A stretch of DNA of 64,000 bases, from the NCBI RefSeq assembly GCF_002209485.1, contig NZ_NJIX01000001.1, positions 1,426,001-1,490,000 on the forward strand. Direction: 5' to 3'. How positions within the stretch are numbered: the first letter of the stretch is position 1; every line of letters begins with the position of its first letter. Below, piece by piece: positions 21,891 through 30,047 of this stretch. A program made the translations under genes and the position numbers. Source of the stretch: Achromobacter sp. HZ34 (GTDB taxonomy: Bacteria; Pseudomonadota; Gammaproteobacteria; Burkholderiales; Burkholderiaceae_B). Under the pieces are notes generated by a model. That model saw only the letters and a list, made by a program, of their open reading frames with translations, had not been told where the DNA came from and ran no database searches.

Positions 21891-22553
21891 ATGGCGCTGG
21901 ATGGCGAACCCAAGGACGGCGACTACGTCCGTTATGTCGAACGGATGGTGCATCGTGGGATGCCCGCGCCGGGACAGGTCGGACGGCTCGGCAGTGCGTC
22001 AGCGGGAGATGCCGCGGCGCCCGGCCGCGTGCAGAGGAAGACGCGGTCAGGCAAGGGCGAGGAGACGCGCACCGTTGCGGGCACCGGTGCAAGCAGCACC
22101 ACGGGCTACGCTACAGGCAATTCCACGGGCAACACCATGGGCAGCACCACGGGCGCCGGTACGCGCGCGGCCGACCGGGGCCAGCGGAAATATCCCGCGG
22201 GCAGCCCGGCGTGGGATGCCGCGCCCGATGACGGACAGGCGCAAGCCATGCAGGCCGGCAGTGGCGGCGGTCAGCCGCCTTCCCTGGCGGCCCGGTCCGC
22301 GCAAAGAAAAGTCTCCAGCGTGGTGTTCGTCGTGGCGCTGTTGATCGGCTGGCACGCCGTGCGCATGATCCTGGGCGCCGTCGAAAGCGGTTATGTGGAC
22401 GGGCCGGCGCTGCTGCCTGGCGTTTTTCTGCTGGTCTTCGCGTTCATGGTGCTGGCCATGAGCCGCAATATCCGCCGCAGTGCCGAGCGGCCCGGGGGCA
22501 AGCTGCCGCCGCTGACCACGGTATCCAACAAGAAGCCGGGACAGGGTGGATAA
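21891..22553 (+). CDS. Unknown protein with disordered N-half and two membrane helices
   Basis: A 220-residue protein whose first 140 residues are Gly/Ala/Thr/Arg-rich and look disordered (for example TGNSTGNTMGSTTGAG), followed by two hydrophobic segments, VVFVVALLIGWHAVRMIL and LLPGVFLLVFAFMVLAM, and a basic tail. The ATG at 21891 lies 11 bp after the DedA stop with an AAGG-type ribosome site, so the two genes are probably one unit. Family not recognised. The two-helix hairpin suggests an inner-membrane accessory protein, perhaps of DedA; that is only neighbourhood inference. Confidence 0.6.
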   Translation: MALDGEPKDGDYVRYVERMVHRGMPAPGQVGRLGSASAGDAAAPGRVQRKTRSGKGEETRTVAGTGASSTTGYATGNSTGNTMGSTTGAGTRAADRGQRKYPAGSPAWDAAPDDGQAQAMQAGSGGGQPPSLAARSAQRKVSSVVFVVALLIGWHAVRMILGAVESGYVDGPALLPGVFLLVFAFMVLAMSRNIRRSAERPGGKLPPLTTVSNKKPGQGG

Positions 22554-22666
22554 GGGGCGGTCCCGCTGGCATCAATCTGTGGTGCTAACATTCCCCGCTT
22601 CCCCTTTTTCGATGACTCGCCGGCCGCCGCAGGTGGCCGCGCGGCCTGCTTTTGAACGGAGTACGC

Positions 22667-23338
22667 GTGACCCAGACCCCCGCCGGATTATTGCCCGCCC
22701 AGGCGGCGACCATGTTGAAGCTGCAAGACCAGCTCAATTGCCGCATCAATCCCGACTGGACGCGGGCCGGCCAGCGCTTCCTGCGCGCCGCTTTCGTCGA
22801 AGCGGCCGAAGCGCTGGAGCATCATGGCTGGAAGTGGTGGAAAAAGCAGACGCTGGATCTGCCGCAAGTGCAGATGGAGCTGATCGACATCCTGCACTTC
22901 TATCTGTCGCACGTGATCGTGGTGAACGACGGCGCGGAGGGCGCGGCGCGGGCGCTGATGGCGGACCTGGCGGGCAGCGATGACATCGTGCTGGACGGCA
23001 AGACGTATGCCCTGCCCGGCCTGGATATTCCCGAATTGCTGGAGCTGCTGGGCGGCCTGGCCGTGTGCGGCCGGGCCAGCTTCAAGGTGCTGGCCACCAC
23101 GATGGCGAAGTGCCATCTGACCTGGGACGAGGCGTTCAAGCAATACGTCTCGAAGAATGTGTTGAACCTGTTCCGCCAGGACCACGGCTACAAGGAAGGC
23201 ACCTACATCAAGATCTGGAGCGGCGAGGAAGACAATGTCGTCCTCGCTCGCCTGATGTCCGGCCTGGACGCCGCCCGGCCGGATTTTGCCGAGCAGTTGC
23301 TGGCACAGTTGGAACAAGCCTACGCGGCGTTGAATTAG
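22667..23338 (+). CDS. Dimeric (all-alpha) dUTP diphosphatase family protein
   Basis: A 223-residue all-helical protein resembling the dimeric dUTPase/dCTPase group (dUTPase_2), which hydrolyses dUTP to dUMP and PPi. The metal-binding helices are seen in RFLRAAFVEAAEALEHHGWKWWK (Glu-rich), LPQVQMELIDILHFYLSH (E-x-x-D) and later FKQYVSKNVLNLFRQDHGY, with K-N-x-x-N near the end. A GTG at 22667 is taken as start because GGAG lies about 7 bp before it; a TTG at 22652 is possible. The trimeric beta-type dut gene is not in this window. Confidence 0.8.
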   Translation: MTQTPAGLLPAQAATMLKLQDQLNCRINPDWTRAGQRFLRAAFVEAAEALEHHGWKWWKKQTLDLPQVQMELIDILHFYLSHVIVVNDGAEGAARALMADLAGSDDIVLDGKTYALPGLDIPELLELLGGLAVCGRASFKVLATTMAKCHLTWDEAFKQYVSKNVLNLFRQDHGYKEGTYIKIWSGEEDNVVLARLMSGLDAARPDFAEQLLAQLEQAYAALN

Positions 23339-23559
23339 GCCCTGCGCGCCCCCTTCAGGGCGTCACAGATACTCCTGGTGGGCCGTTCCAACTCGGTATT
23401 GCAAAGGGACCACACACAACCGGCCAATTCAATGCCCTCCTGAAATGACAGCCTGCCCGGTTGCTGCGCCAGTGAGACGCAGTTTTCCGTCGTCGTGGGT
23501 TCCGCCGGCAACGCGGCCGGAACGCCGGATGCTGAAGAAGTGCTGCATACGCTGCTCAT
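23335..23559 (-). CDS. Small protein of unknown function (74 aa)
   Basis: The 74-residue product (starting MSSVCSTSSASG, with FQEGIELAGCVWSLCNTEL and a basic end GARRA) has five cysteines and no signal peptide or membrane helix. Support for it being real is the ribosome site: GGAGG lies 7 bp before the ATG at 23559, better than for most genes here, and the 3' end just abuts the convergent dUTPase stop. No family is recognised. A short overlapping plus-strand frame (23495-23695) has no such ribosome site. Confidence 0.45.
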   Translation of the reverse strand: MSSVCSTSSASGVPAALPAEPTTTENCVSLAQQPGRLSFQEGIELAGCVWSLCNTELERPTRSICDALKGARRA

Positions 23560-23762
23560 GAATCGCCTCCAGGCTGAGGACCTGCTTCGGTTTGCCCGAA
23601 TAGCCCCGTATGCAGGTCTCGTATTGCGCGCCGTGTCGATCCACGGTCGCGGTACTCTGAACCAAGGCGATTATCAGGGCTGGATGCCCTGGTGAGCAGC
23701 GTATTCCCCCCTTATAAGAAGCCGTCCTTTTTACGGTGGCCGGGCAACCCGCTAACCTTGCA

Positions 23763-24878
23763 TCAGCGCCCGCCGAAGCTGGCGTCGATGAACAGATCCT
23801 TCAACTCGCGCGGCTGCGAGCGCCAGTATTGCGGCGGAGCCTGCACGTGGTGGCCCAGTTCGGCCGCCGCATGCCAGGGCCAGCGCGGGTCGTACAGGAT
23901 GCCGCGTGCCAGCGACACCACGTCGGCCTGCCCGCTGGTGATGATTTCGTCGGCGTGACGGGGCTCGGTGATCAGACCCACCGCCATCGTCGGCAAGCCG
24001 GTTTCACGCTTGATCTCCGCGGCAAAATGCACCTGGTAGCCAGGCGACAAGGGAATCTTCTGCGCCGGCGACAGGCCGCCCGACGACACGTCGATGTAGT
24101 CGAGGCCACGCGCCTTCAAGGCCTTGGCAAAGACCAGCGTCTGCTCGATATCCCAACCGCCTTCGACCCAGTCCGATGCCGACACGCGCACGCCCACCGC
24201 CTTCTCGGCAGGGAAGGCGGCCCGCACCGCGTCGAAGACTTCCAGCGGGAAGCGCATGCGGTTTTCCAGGCTGCCACCGTATTCGTCGGTGCGCTGGTTC
24301 GACAGCGGCGACAGGAACTGATGCAGCAGATAGCCATGGGCGGAATGCAGTTGCACCGTGTCGAAACCCAGGCGCGCGGCCCGCTTGGCGGCATCCACGA
24401 ACGCCTGGCGTAGGCGTTGCAGGCCAGCCTTGTCCAGGGCATGCGGCGGCACCTCGTCCTTGCCGTGCGGGACGGCTGACGGCGCATCGCAGATCCAGCC
24501 GCCTTCGGCGACCGGCAATTGTTGGCCACCCTGCCACGGCGCCTGGCTGGACGCCTTGCGGCCGGCGTGCGCCAACTGCAAGCCCAGCTTGATGGGGGCA
24601 TAGCGGCGGATCGCCTGCACCACGCGTGCAAGCGCCTGCTCGTTGTCGTCGTTATAAAGGCCGACATCGGCCGGCGTGATGCGGCCGCCCGGCTCCACGG
24701 CCGTCGCCTCGATGGTCAGCAGGCCGGCGCCGGACAAGGCCAGGTGGCCGAGGTGGATCATGTGCCAGTCGGTGACGTTACCGTCTTCGGCCGAGTATTC
24801 GCACATCGGCGCGATGGCGATGCGGTTGACCAGCGGCAGCTTGCCCAGGGCAACGGGCGAGAACAGATGATTGCTCAT
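23763..24878 (-). CDS. YqjM-type NADH:flavin oxidoreductase (old yellow enzyme family)
   Basis: A 371-residue FMN-dependent ene-reductase of the thermophilic-like OYE subgroup. LVNRIAIAPMCEYSAEDG near the N terminus carries the Cys that tunes FMN in YqjM. LQLAHAGRKAS and QLHSAHGYLLHQFLSPLSN supply active-site histidines, DEYGGSLENRMRFPLEV is the family hallmark, and VGLITEPRHAD and DVVSLARGILYDPRWPWHAA end the barrel. It reduces activated C=C bonds with NAD(P)H; the natural substrate is unknown. The ATG at 24878 has GGAG 8 bp upstream, so longer versions are rejected. Monocistronic, with about 200 bp to ehuA. Confidence 0.9.
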   Translation of the reverse strand: MSNHLFSPVALGKLPLVNRIAIAPMCEYSAEDGNVTDWHMIHLGHLALSGAGLLTIEATAVEPGGRITPADVGLYNDDNEQALARVVQAIRRYAPIKLGLQLAHAGRKASSQAPWQGGQQLPVAEGGWICDAPSAVPHGKDEVPPHALDKAGLQRLRQAFVDAAKRAARLGFDTVQLHSAHGYLLHQFLSPLSNQRTDEYGGSLENRMRFPLEVFDAVRAAFPAEKAVGVRVSASDWVEGGWDIEQTLVFAKALKARGLDYIDVSSGGLSPAQKIPLSPGYQVHFAAEIKRETGLPTMAVGLITEPRHADEIITSGQADVVSLARGILYDPRWPWHAAAELGHHVQAPPQYWRSQPRELKDLFIDASFGGR

Positions 24879-25079
24879 GCGAGCTCCAGATAGGATGAAC
24901 TCGTCGTTTATACCTTGGCGGACGACACACGGCGCTGAAATCCCCACAGGCGGCGGGGCCGGCCGCGTGGCGGCAGCGGCGCGCCTTCTACCGCCTTCTA
25001 CTACGTCAGGGCCTTCACTACGTCAGGCGCCGCAATGATCACCACTATCACGACGAGAAGGTGACGGCCCCTGCCCTCA

Positions 25080-25850
25080 TCATTCCCCGCCGATCACCGC
25101 CTCCAGGAATTGCTTGGCGCGCGGATGCCGGGGTTCGGAGAAGAACCGTGCCGAGGGCGCGTCCTCGACCACCTGGCCGGCATCGAAGAACAGCGTGCGG
25201 TCGGAGGACCGCTCGGCGAACTTCATCTGGTGGGTGACGATCAGCATGGTCATGGTCCGCTGTGCCGAGAGCTCGCGCATGATCTGCAGGATGCCGCCCA
25301 CCAGCTCCGGATCCAGCGCCGACGTCACTTCATCGAACAGCATGATCTCCGGCCGCATCACCAACGCGCGGGCGATGCCGACGCGCTGTTTCTGGCCACC
25401 CGACAATTGCGCGGGATAGGCATCGCACTTGTCACCCAGTCCGACTCTTTCCAGATACTCCCGGCCCAGCGTCTCTGCTTGCGCGCGCGCCATGCCTTGC
25501 ACGGTCATGGGCGCCTCGATGACATTGCCCAAAGCGGTCAGGTGCGGAAACAGGTTGAACTGCTGGAACACCATGCCTATCTTGCCGCGCACTTCGCGCA
25601 GGTGCGCGGAATCGGCCTTGGCCGGCCGCCCTTGCCCATCGACCCACATCGGCACGCCATCGATTTCGATATTGCCTTGCGAGGGGCGGTCCAGCGTCAT
25701 CAGCACGCGCAGCAGCGTGGACTTGCCCGAGCCCGAAGGACCGACGATGGCCACGGTCTCGCCGGCCGGGATATCCAGGTCGATGCCACGCAGGATCTCC
25801 AGGTCGCCATGGCGTTTACGGATGCCGGTCAAACGTATGCTGGCGCTCAT
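25080..25850 (-). CDS. ehuA: Ectoine-type ABC transporter ATPase
   Basis: A 256-residue ATP-binding subunit of a polar amino-acid (HisP/GlnQ) class importer. Walker A GPSGSGKSTLLR (near residue 38), the Q-loop MVFQQFNLFPHLTAL, signature LSGGQKQRVGIARAL, Walker B IMLFDEVTSALDPE and the H-loop IVTHQMKFA are intact. It is the last gene of ehuB-ehuC-ehuD-ehuA and overlaps ehuD by four bases (ATGA at 25847-25850). The ectoine/hydroxyectoine assignment rests on ehuB; by itself this subunit would be called only an amino-acid transporter ATPase. Confidence 0.87.
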   Translation of the reverse strand: MSASIRLTGIRKRHGDLEILRGIDLDIPAGETVAIVGPSGSGKSTLLRVLMTLDRPSQGNIEIDGVPMWVDGQGRPAKADSAHLREVRGKIGMVFQQFNLFPHLTALGNVIEAPMTVQGMARAQAETLGREYLERVGLGDKCDAYPAQLSGGQKQRVGIARALVMRPEIMLFDEVTSALDPELVGGILQIMRELSAQRTMTMLIVTHQMKFAERSSDRTLFFDAGQVVEDAPSARFFSEPRHPRAKQFLEAVIGGE

Positions 25851-26578
25851 GATTGGTTTCCCGCGTGAGAGGTGGAAGGAGTGGCTGCAACGGGGGCGGC
25901 ACGGCGGTCGCGCAGCGCCAGATGGCGTTCCAGGACGGCCACGCCACGCGCTGCCAGCAGGCTCAAGGCCAGGAAGATGACGCCGATCAGGGTCAGCGGT
26001 TCGGTGTAGCGGAAGGAGGCGGCACCGATCACCTTGCTTTGCTGCAATAGCTCGACCACGGTGATGGCCGACAGCATGGGGGTGTCCTTGAGCATGGCGA
26101 TCAGGTAGTTGCCCAAGGCGGGCACGACGGGCGGCAAGGCCTGTGGCAACACGATGCGCGTCAAGGTGCGCCAGGGCGACATGTTCAGCGCCAGCGCGGC
26201 TTCGGGCTGGCCGCGCGGCACCGACTCCAGCCCGGCGCGATAGACCTCCGCGCAATACGAGGCGTAATGCAGTCCAAGGGCCAGGACGCCGGTGGCCAGC
26301 GGCGACAGGCTGATGCCGGTCAGCGGCAAGGCGTAGAACAGGAAGTACATCTGCACCAGCAGGGGTGTGCTGCGCACGAACTCGATCAGCAAGGCGGCCG
26401 GCATGGACAGCGCGCGCACCGGAGAACGCCGCCAGATCGCCAGCACCAGGCCCAGCACGATGGCGATCAGCATGCCCAGCACGGTGGCGGCCAGGGTCAC
26501 CAGCAAGGCGCTGCCCAACTGCGGCAGGATGTCCCAGGCGTATTGCCAGTCGAAGCGGACGGGGACGGTAGCGGTCAT
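25847..26578 (-). CDS. ehuD: Ectoine-type ABC transporter permease
   Basis: A 243-residue inner-membrane permease of the HisMQ family. LGSALLVTLAATVLGMLIAIVLGLVLAIW is the first helix, followed by ALLIEFVRSTPLLVQMYFLFYALP, the family FxRxTPLLVQ motif. The coupling loop is the EAALALNMSPWRTLTRIVLPQAL segment. Its C-terminal 25 residues (RRAAPVAATP...) are hydrophilic and extra. It is followed by ehuA with overlapping codons and preceded by ehuC after 43 bp. Confidence 0.86.
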   Translation of the reverse strand: MTATVPVRFDWQYAWDILPQLGSALLVTLAATVLGMLIAIVLGLVLAIWRRSPVRALSMPAALLIEFVRSTPLLVQMYFLFYALPLTGISLSPLATGVLALGLHYASYCAEVYRAGLESVPRGQPEAALALNMSPWRTLTRIVLPQALPPVVPALGNYLIAMLKDTPMLSAITVVELLQQSKVIGAASFRYTEPLTLIGVIFLALSLLAARGVAVLERHLALRDRRAAPVAATPSTSHAGNQS

Positions 26579-26621
26579 TGCATGAGTACCTTTGCGTGGG
26601 GCGCGTTCATCGGGGCCACGT

Positions 26622-27263
26622 TCAGCGGACGGCGACCCGTTTTTCCAGCAAGCGCATCACGGCGGAAATGGCCTGCGCCGCGATGAAATACAAGACCAGC
26701 ACCGCCAGGAACACCGGCGTGGTGCGCAAGGTGTCGCTGCGCACCAATTGGCCGCTGAAGGTCAGGTCGGTGATGGTGATCAGGGAAACCAGCGCGGTGT
26801 TCTTCAGCAACTCGATCAGCAGGTTGGTGGCGGGCGGCAGCATGGCGGCCAGCGCTTGCGGCAGGACGATCCGGCGCATGGCCAGCGCGGGCGGCATGTT
26901 CAAGGCCCGTGCCGCTTCGCGCTGGCCGGGCGGCACCGCGGCGATGGCGCCTCGCACCACTTCCGCGCCATAGGCACCGGTGTTGGCCGCCAGCACGGCG
27001 ATGCCCACGGCCATGGCGGGTAACTCCAGGCCGAACAGCGGCAGGACGAAGTAGAACCAGAAAAGCTGCACCAGCGCGGAGGTGCCGCGGAATACCTGCA
27101 CGTAGATGGTGGCGGGCCAACGCACCCACGGACGCGCGGACAGCCGGCCCAGGCCGGCCAGCAGCGCCAAGGGCAATGCCAGCAGCGCGGCCGCCGCCGT
27201 GATCTGCAAGGTCACGCCCAAGCCGCGCAATAACGGCAATAACAATATCTGCAACTCTTCCAT
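26622..27263 (-). CDS. ehuC: Ectoine-type ABC transporter permease
   Basis: A 213-residue HisMQ-family permease with the conserved IYVQVFRGTSALVQLFWFYFVLP segment (FRGT-x-x-x-VQ) and the coupling loop EAARALNMPPALAMRRIVLPQAL. Membrane helices are visible at about 10-35, 50-75, 85-105, 140-165 and 185-205. RGT in place of RST is common in EhuC-type proteins. It lies 63 bp after ehuB and pairs with ehuD as the heterodimeric channel. Confidence 0.87.
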   Translation of the reverse strand: MEELQILLLPLLRGLGVTLQITAAAALLALPLALLAGLGRLSARPWVRWPATIYVQVFRGTSALVQLFWFYFVLPLFGLELPAMAVGIAVLAANTGAYGAEVVRGAIAAVPPGQREAARALNMPPALAMRRIVLPQALAAMLPPATNLLIELLKNTALVSLITITDLTFSGQLVRSDTLRTTPVFLAVLVLYFIAAQAISAVMRLLEKRVAVR

Positions 27264-27326
27264 TGCTTGATTCCGATTGATTGGTCGCCAGGCCCTTGCA
27301 GCGGGTGGCCGCGGCGGATGCGTCTG

Positions 27327-28256
27327 CTACTGTCCCGCGCACAGGCGCGCGGCCGTCATGCCCTGCGGCAATTCCTTGTCGGTGAAGCCGAACGGCGCCA
27401 CCAGGCGTCGATGCGCCGGCGTGCCGATGAAGCGCTTGAGCTCCGCATTGAAGGCGTCGGCGAGCGGCTGGTCCTGCTTGCGGAAGGCATAGGCGCCGTA
27501 GCCGCGCACCGGCTTGCCATCGATCACCGGATCAGTGAACGGCTCGGCGCGTTCCAGGCCACCGTCGGGCGGCAGCTTGCTCAGCAGATGATTGACGGTC
27601 AGGGCGGTCGCGCCGTAGGCGTCGGCGCGGTCGACCTGCACGCCGGCCAGTGCGCTGACGGAGTCCGGAAAGACGACCACGCGGTCGGATGGCACGCCGA
27701 CAGCCGCGGCGTAGTCGCTCTGGATTGCCCCGACGACGACGCCCAGTCTGGCATCCTTGTCACGCTTCAGGTCTTCGTAGCTATGCAGATTGCGCGGATT
27801 ATGCGTGGGCACCAGGAAGGCGTCGCCTACGCCGTAGGTGGGGTCTGAAAACACCACTTGCTTGCAACGATCCGGCGTCACGTACATGCCGGCGGCGATG
27901 ATGTCGAAGCGGCTTGCGTTGAGACCGGGAATCAGTGAGCCGAACTCGGTCAGCACGGCGTCCACTTTCTTGATACCCAGGCGCTGCAGCACCACGCGAG
28001 CGATTTCCACGGATTCGCCGGTGACCTGATTGCTGCGGCTGTCCATGTAGGCGAACGGCGCCTCGTTGGCGTAGCCCACGCGGATTTCACCCTTGGCGCG
28101 GGCTTCGGCCAGGGTGTCGGGGGGATGATCCTGGGTTTCATGCGATGACCCCGGTGAGGCAGCGCCGCCCTCTCCGTTCGCCCGCACAGCCGCGTAGCCC
28201 AGCGCCGTTGCGATAAGCACCGCGGCCACGCCGGCCAGTCTTAGGGCTTTAGCCAA
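27327..28256 (-). CDS. ehuB: Ectoine/hydroxyectoine-binding periplasmic protein
   Basis: A 309-residue family 3 solute-binding protein with a signal peptide (LRLAGVAAVLIATALGYA). Motifs closely follow EhuB of Sinorhizobium: GYANEAPFAYMD, TEFGSLIPGLNASRFDIIAAGMYVTPDRC, FSDPTYGVGDAFLV, and RAEPFTDPVIDGKPVRGYGA. The start is a TTG at 28256 with a near-perfect AGGAGGT six bases upstream. It is the first gene of the operon; the AT-rich upstream region holds a possible -10 TATCAT (28294-28299, minus). Ectoine is the best guess, but a related compatible solute is possible since no ectoine-degradation genes are adjacent. Confidence 0.88.
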   Translation of the reverse strand: MAKALRLAGVAAVLIATALGYAAVRANGEGGAASPGSSHETQDHPPDTLAEARAKGEIRVGYANEAPFAYMDSRSNQVTGESVEIARVVLQRLGIKKVDAVLTEFGSLIPGLNASRFDIIAAGMYVTPDRCKQVVFSDPTYGVGDAFLVPTHNPRNLHSYEDLKRDKDARLGVVVGAIQSDYAAAVGVPSDRVVVFPDSVSALAGVQVDRADAYGATALTVNHLLSKLPPDGGLERAEPFTDPVIDGKPVRGYGAYAFRKQDQPLADAFNAELKRFIGTPAHRRLVAPFGFTDKELPQGMTAARLCAGQ

Positions 28257-28293
28257 ACCCCGACCTCCTCAGCAAAAAATATGTATTGGCGAA

Positions 28294-28323
28294 ATGATAT
28301 TGCATAAAACTATTTCAGTACAA
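28294..28323 (-). promoter_or_regulatory. Candidate ehuB promoter
   Basis: On the minus strand TTGTAC (28318-28323), an 18-bp spacer and TATCAT (28294-28299) lie in an AT-rich island about 40-65 bp before the TTG start of ehuB. The -10 matches 5 of 6 consensus bases; the -35 is weak. Confidence 0.3.
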
Positions 28324-28409
28324 ATCAATTGGCTGCGAATCAATCTTGGCAGACCACGAGGTTTTCGCTTTTGCCATCGGCTGCGGACCTTGCAGCACGG
28401 GCCGGTAGC

Positions 28410-28443
28410 CCTGCCGCAGCCTGCTGTCGCAGGCTGCGGCAGG
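28410..28443. terminator. Perfect 15-bp hairpin downstream of the LivK-like gene
   Basis: CCTGCCGCAGCCTGC (28410-28424) and its exact complement (28429-28443) are separated by only TGTC. This very stable stem lies 61 bp after the stop of the minus-strand binding-protein gene and before the ehuB promoter. It lacks a T-run, so it may act as a terminator only with Rho or serve as an mRNA 3' stabiliser. Confidence 0.5.
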
Positions 28444-28504
28444 AATGAGGAGGATGTGAGACTGGGAAAGCCTCTGTCTTGCCGCCGCCGGCGGGCGGAC
28501 AGCG

Positions 28505-29926
28505 CTATTCGGCGGGATAGATGTATTGTCCGCCGCGTACACCGCCTATCACTACGGCCTCGGGGCCCAGGCCTTGGTGGTTGGTGGGGGACAAATTGAG
28601 TGTGCCGTTGGGGACGGCCAGGCCGCGGGTGTTTTCCAAGGCCTCGCGCAAGGCGACGCGGAAGGCTTCGGTGCCAGGGTGCAGGCCGGCCCGGGTGACC
28701 GTCGCCACGGCGTGGTCCAGCAACTGCCACGCGCCATACGCATCGGCGGAGAACTGCGTCACGGTGCCCTTGCCATATTGCCCTTCATACAAATCGGCAA
28801 AGGCCACGGCGGCGGACCGCGCCGGATGCTCCGGCGGCAAGGTGCGCACGAACATGGCCGGGCCGGCGGCAAACAAGGTGCCCTCGACATCCTCGACCCC
28901 TTCCTGCAAAAAGTTGGGCGTGGCGATGCCGTGCGTCTGATAGACCTGGCCGCTGAAGCCGCGCTCACGCAAGGTGCGTTGGGGTAATACAGCGTCGGCG
29001 CCCGTCGCGGCGATCAGCACTGCCGCCGGCTTCGCCGCGATGATGCGTTGCGCCTGGCCCACCAGGGCCTGGGCGCCGCGCGGATAGCGTTCCTCCGCGA
29101 CGATGTTCAGCTTGCCTGCCGCGGCCTGGTGCAGCGCCTGGCGCCAGTCTTCGCCGTAGGCATCGTCGAAGCCTAAAAACGCGATGTCGTGATAGCCGCG
29201 TCTCACCATGCTGTCCACCAGGGCGCGGGCCATCAGGTCATCGTTCTGCGACATCTTGAAGACCCAGGCGCGGTCCGCATCCATGGGCTGGACCAGGCCA
29301 GGCGTGCCCGCGAGGAAAATCAAGGGCGTGCGGGTGCGCGCGGCAGCCGGCAGCACCGCCTGGGCCAAAGGCGTCGTTACGAACCCGACCACGGCGTCGG
29401 CACGCGCGGTGCCGGTGGCCTGACCCGCAGCCGTGCCTGGACCAGTGCCGGTGTTCGTGCCGGCCGCCTTGTCATCCCCGGCGGATTCCGTGAACGCCCG
29501 CATATTGGCGAGCGCGCGCGCTGGCTCGCCGGCGTCGTCCAGAACGACGTAGCGCGCGGGCAGGCCGCCCAGGGTCAGCGGCCACAAACGCACCGCATTG
29601 CGGCTTTGCAGGCCGAGGACGTTGGCGCGGCCCGTCAGGGACAAGGAAACGCCCACCACGACGGGGGGTGTTGCGCCGGTATCCGCGGCGAGGACGACGG
29701 ACGTAGTGGAAACGGGGTAAGCGGGGGAAGCAGCGGAGGCAGCGGAAGACGTAGATGCAGCAGATGCAGCAGATGTTGAGGATGCTGCAGATGTTGAGGA
29801 TGCTGCAGGCGCGGCCGCGGCTGCGGATAACCCCGGGACCGGCAACCAGCCAGCAAGACTCAATGAAACAACCGCGGCGATCCACCACGGCCGGGCGCGA
29901 GGACGCGACGGCAGGACAGCAAACAT
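28505..29926 (-). CDS. Orphan LivK-like (branched-chain amino acid type) binding protein
   Basis: A 473-residue periplasmic binding protein, family I, for which no permease or ATPase partner lies alongside. The signal peptide (WWIAAVVSLSLAGWL) is followed by an Ala/Ser/Thr-rich linker of about 60 residues before the domain starts at VVVGVSLSLTGRANVLG. Later motifs YHDIAFLGFDDAYGEDWRQAL and VYQTHGIATPNFLQEG are typical of ABC substrate-binding proteins or of type I receptors for amide-like ligands. A further Gly/Thr insert lies around 150-175. The linker is encoded by near-perfect repeats, including two 18-bp copies at 29771-29806. It may share the ehu transporter or another; the ligand is unknown. 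Confidence 0.75.
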   Translation of the reverse strand: MFAVLPSRPRARPWWIAAVVSLSLAGWLPVPGLSAAAAAPAASSTSAASSTSAASAASTSSAASAASPAYPVSTTSVVLAADTGATPPVVVGVSLSLTGRANVLGLQSRNAVRLWPLTLGGLPARYVVLDDAGEPARALANMRAFTESAGDDKAAGTNTGTGPGTAAGQATGTARADAVVGFVTTPLAQAVLPAAARTRTPLIFLAGTPGLVQPMDADRAWVFKMSQNDDLMARALVDSMVRRGYHDIAFLGFDDAYGEDWRQALHQAAAGKLNIVAEERYPRGAQALVGQAQRIIAAKPAAVLIAATGADAVLPQRTLRERGFSGQVYQTHGIATPNFLQEGVEDVEGTLFAAGPAMFVRTLPPEHPARSAAVAFADLYEGQYGKGTVTQFSADAYGAWQLLDHAVATVTRAGLHPGTEAFRVALREALENTRGLAVPNGTLNLSPTNHQGLGPEAVVIGGVRGGQYIYPAE

Positions 29927-30047
29927 GGCAAGGCTCCGAATACAGGCGGAAGCGCGTATATCCCGAATTTTGCCCTAATCCTTCAGGTTTGCTTCAACCC
30001 GTCAGCGAATCGTGAAAAAGTGGTTACGGCGACACGCCGCGACGCGC

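Noticed and set aside
23495-23695. 66-codon plus-strand frame overlapping the small minus-strand ORF
   Set aside because: GTG start without ribosome site; the opposite frame is better supported.
25010-25050. Near-repeat of ACTACGTCAGG between the OYE and ehuA genes
   Set aside because: Two short imperfect copies only; not enough to call a repeat element or operator.
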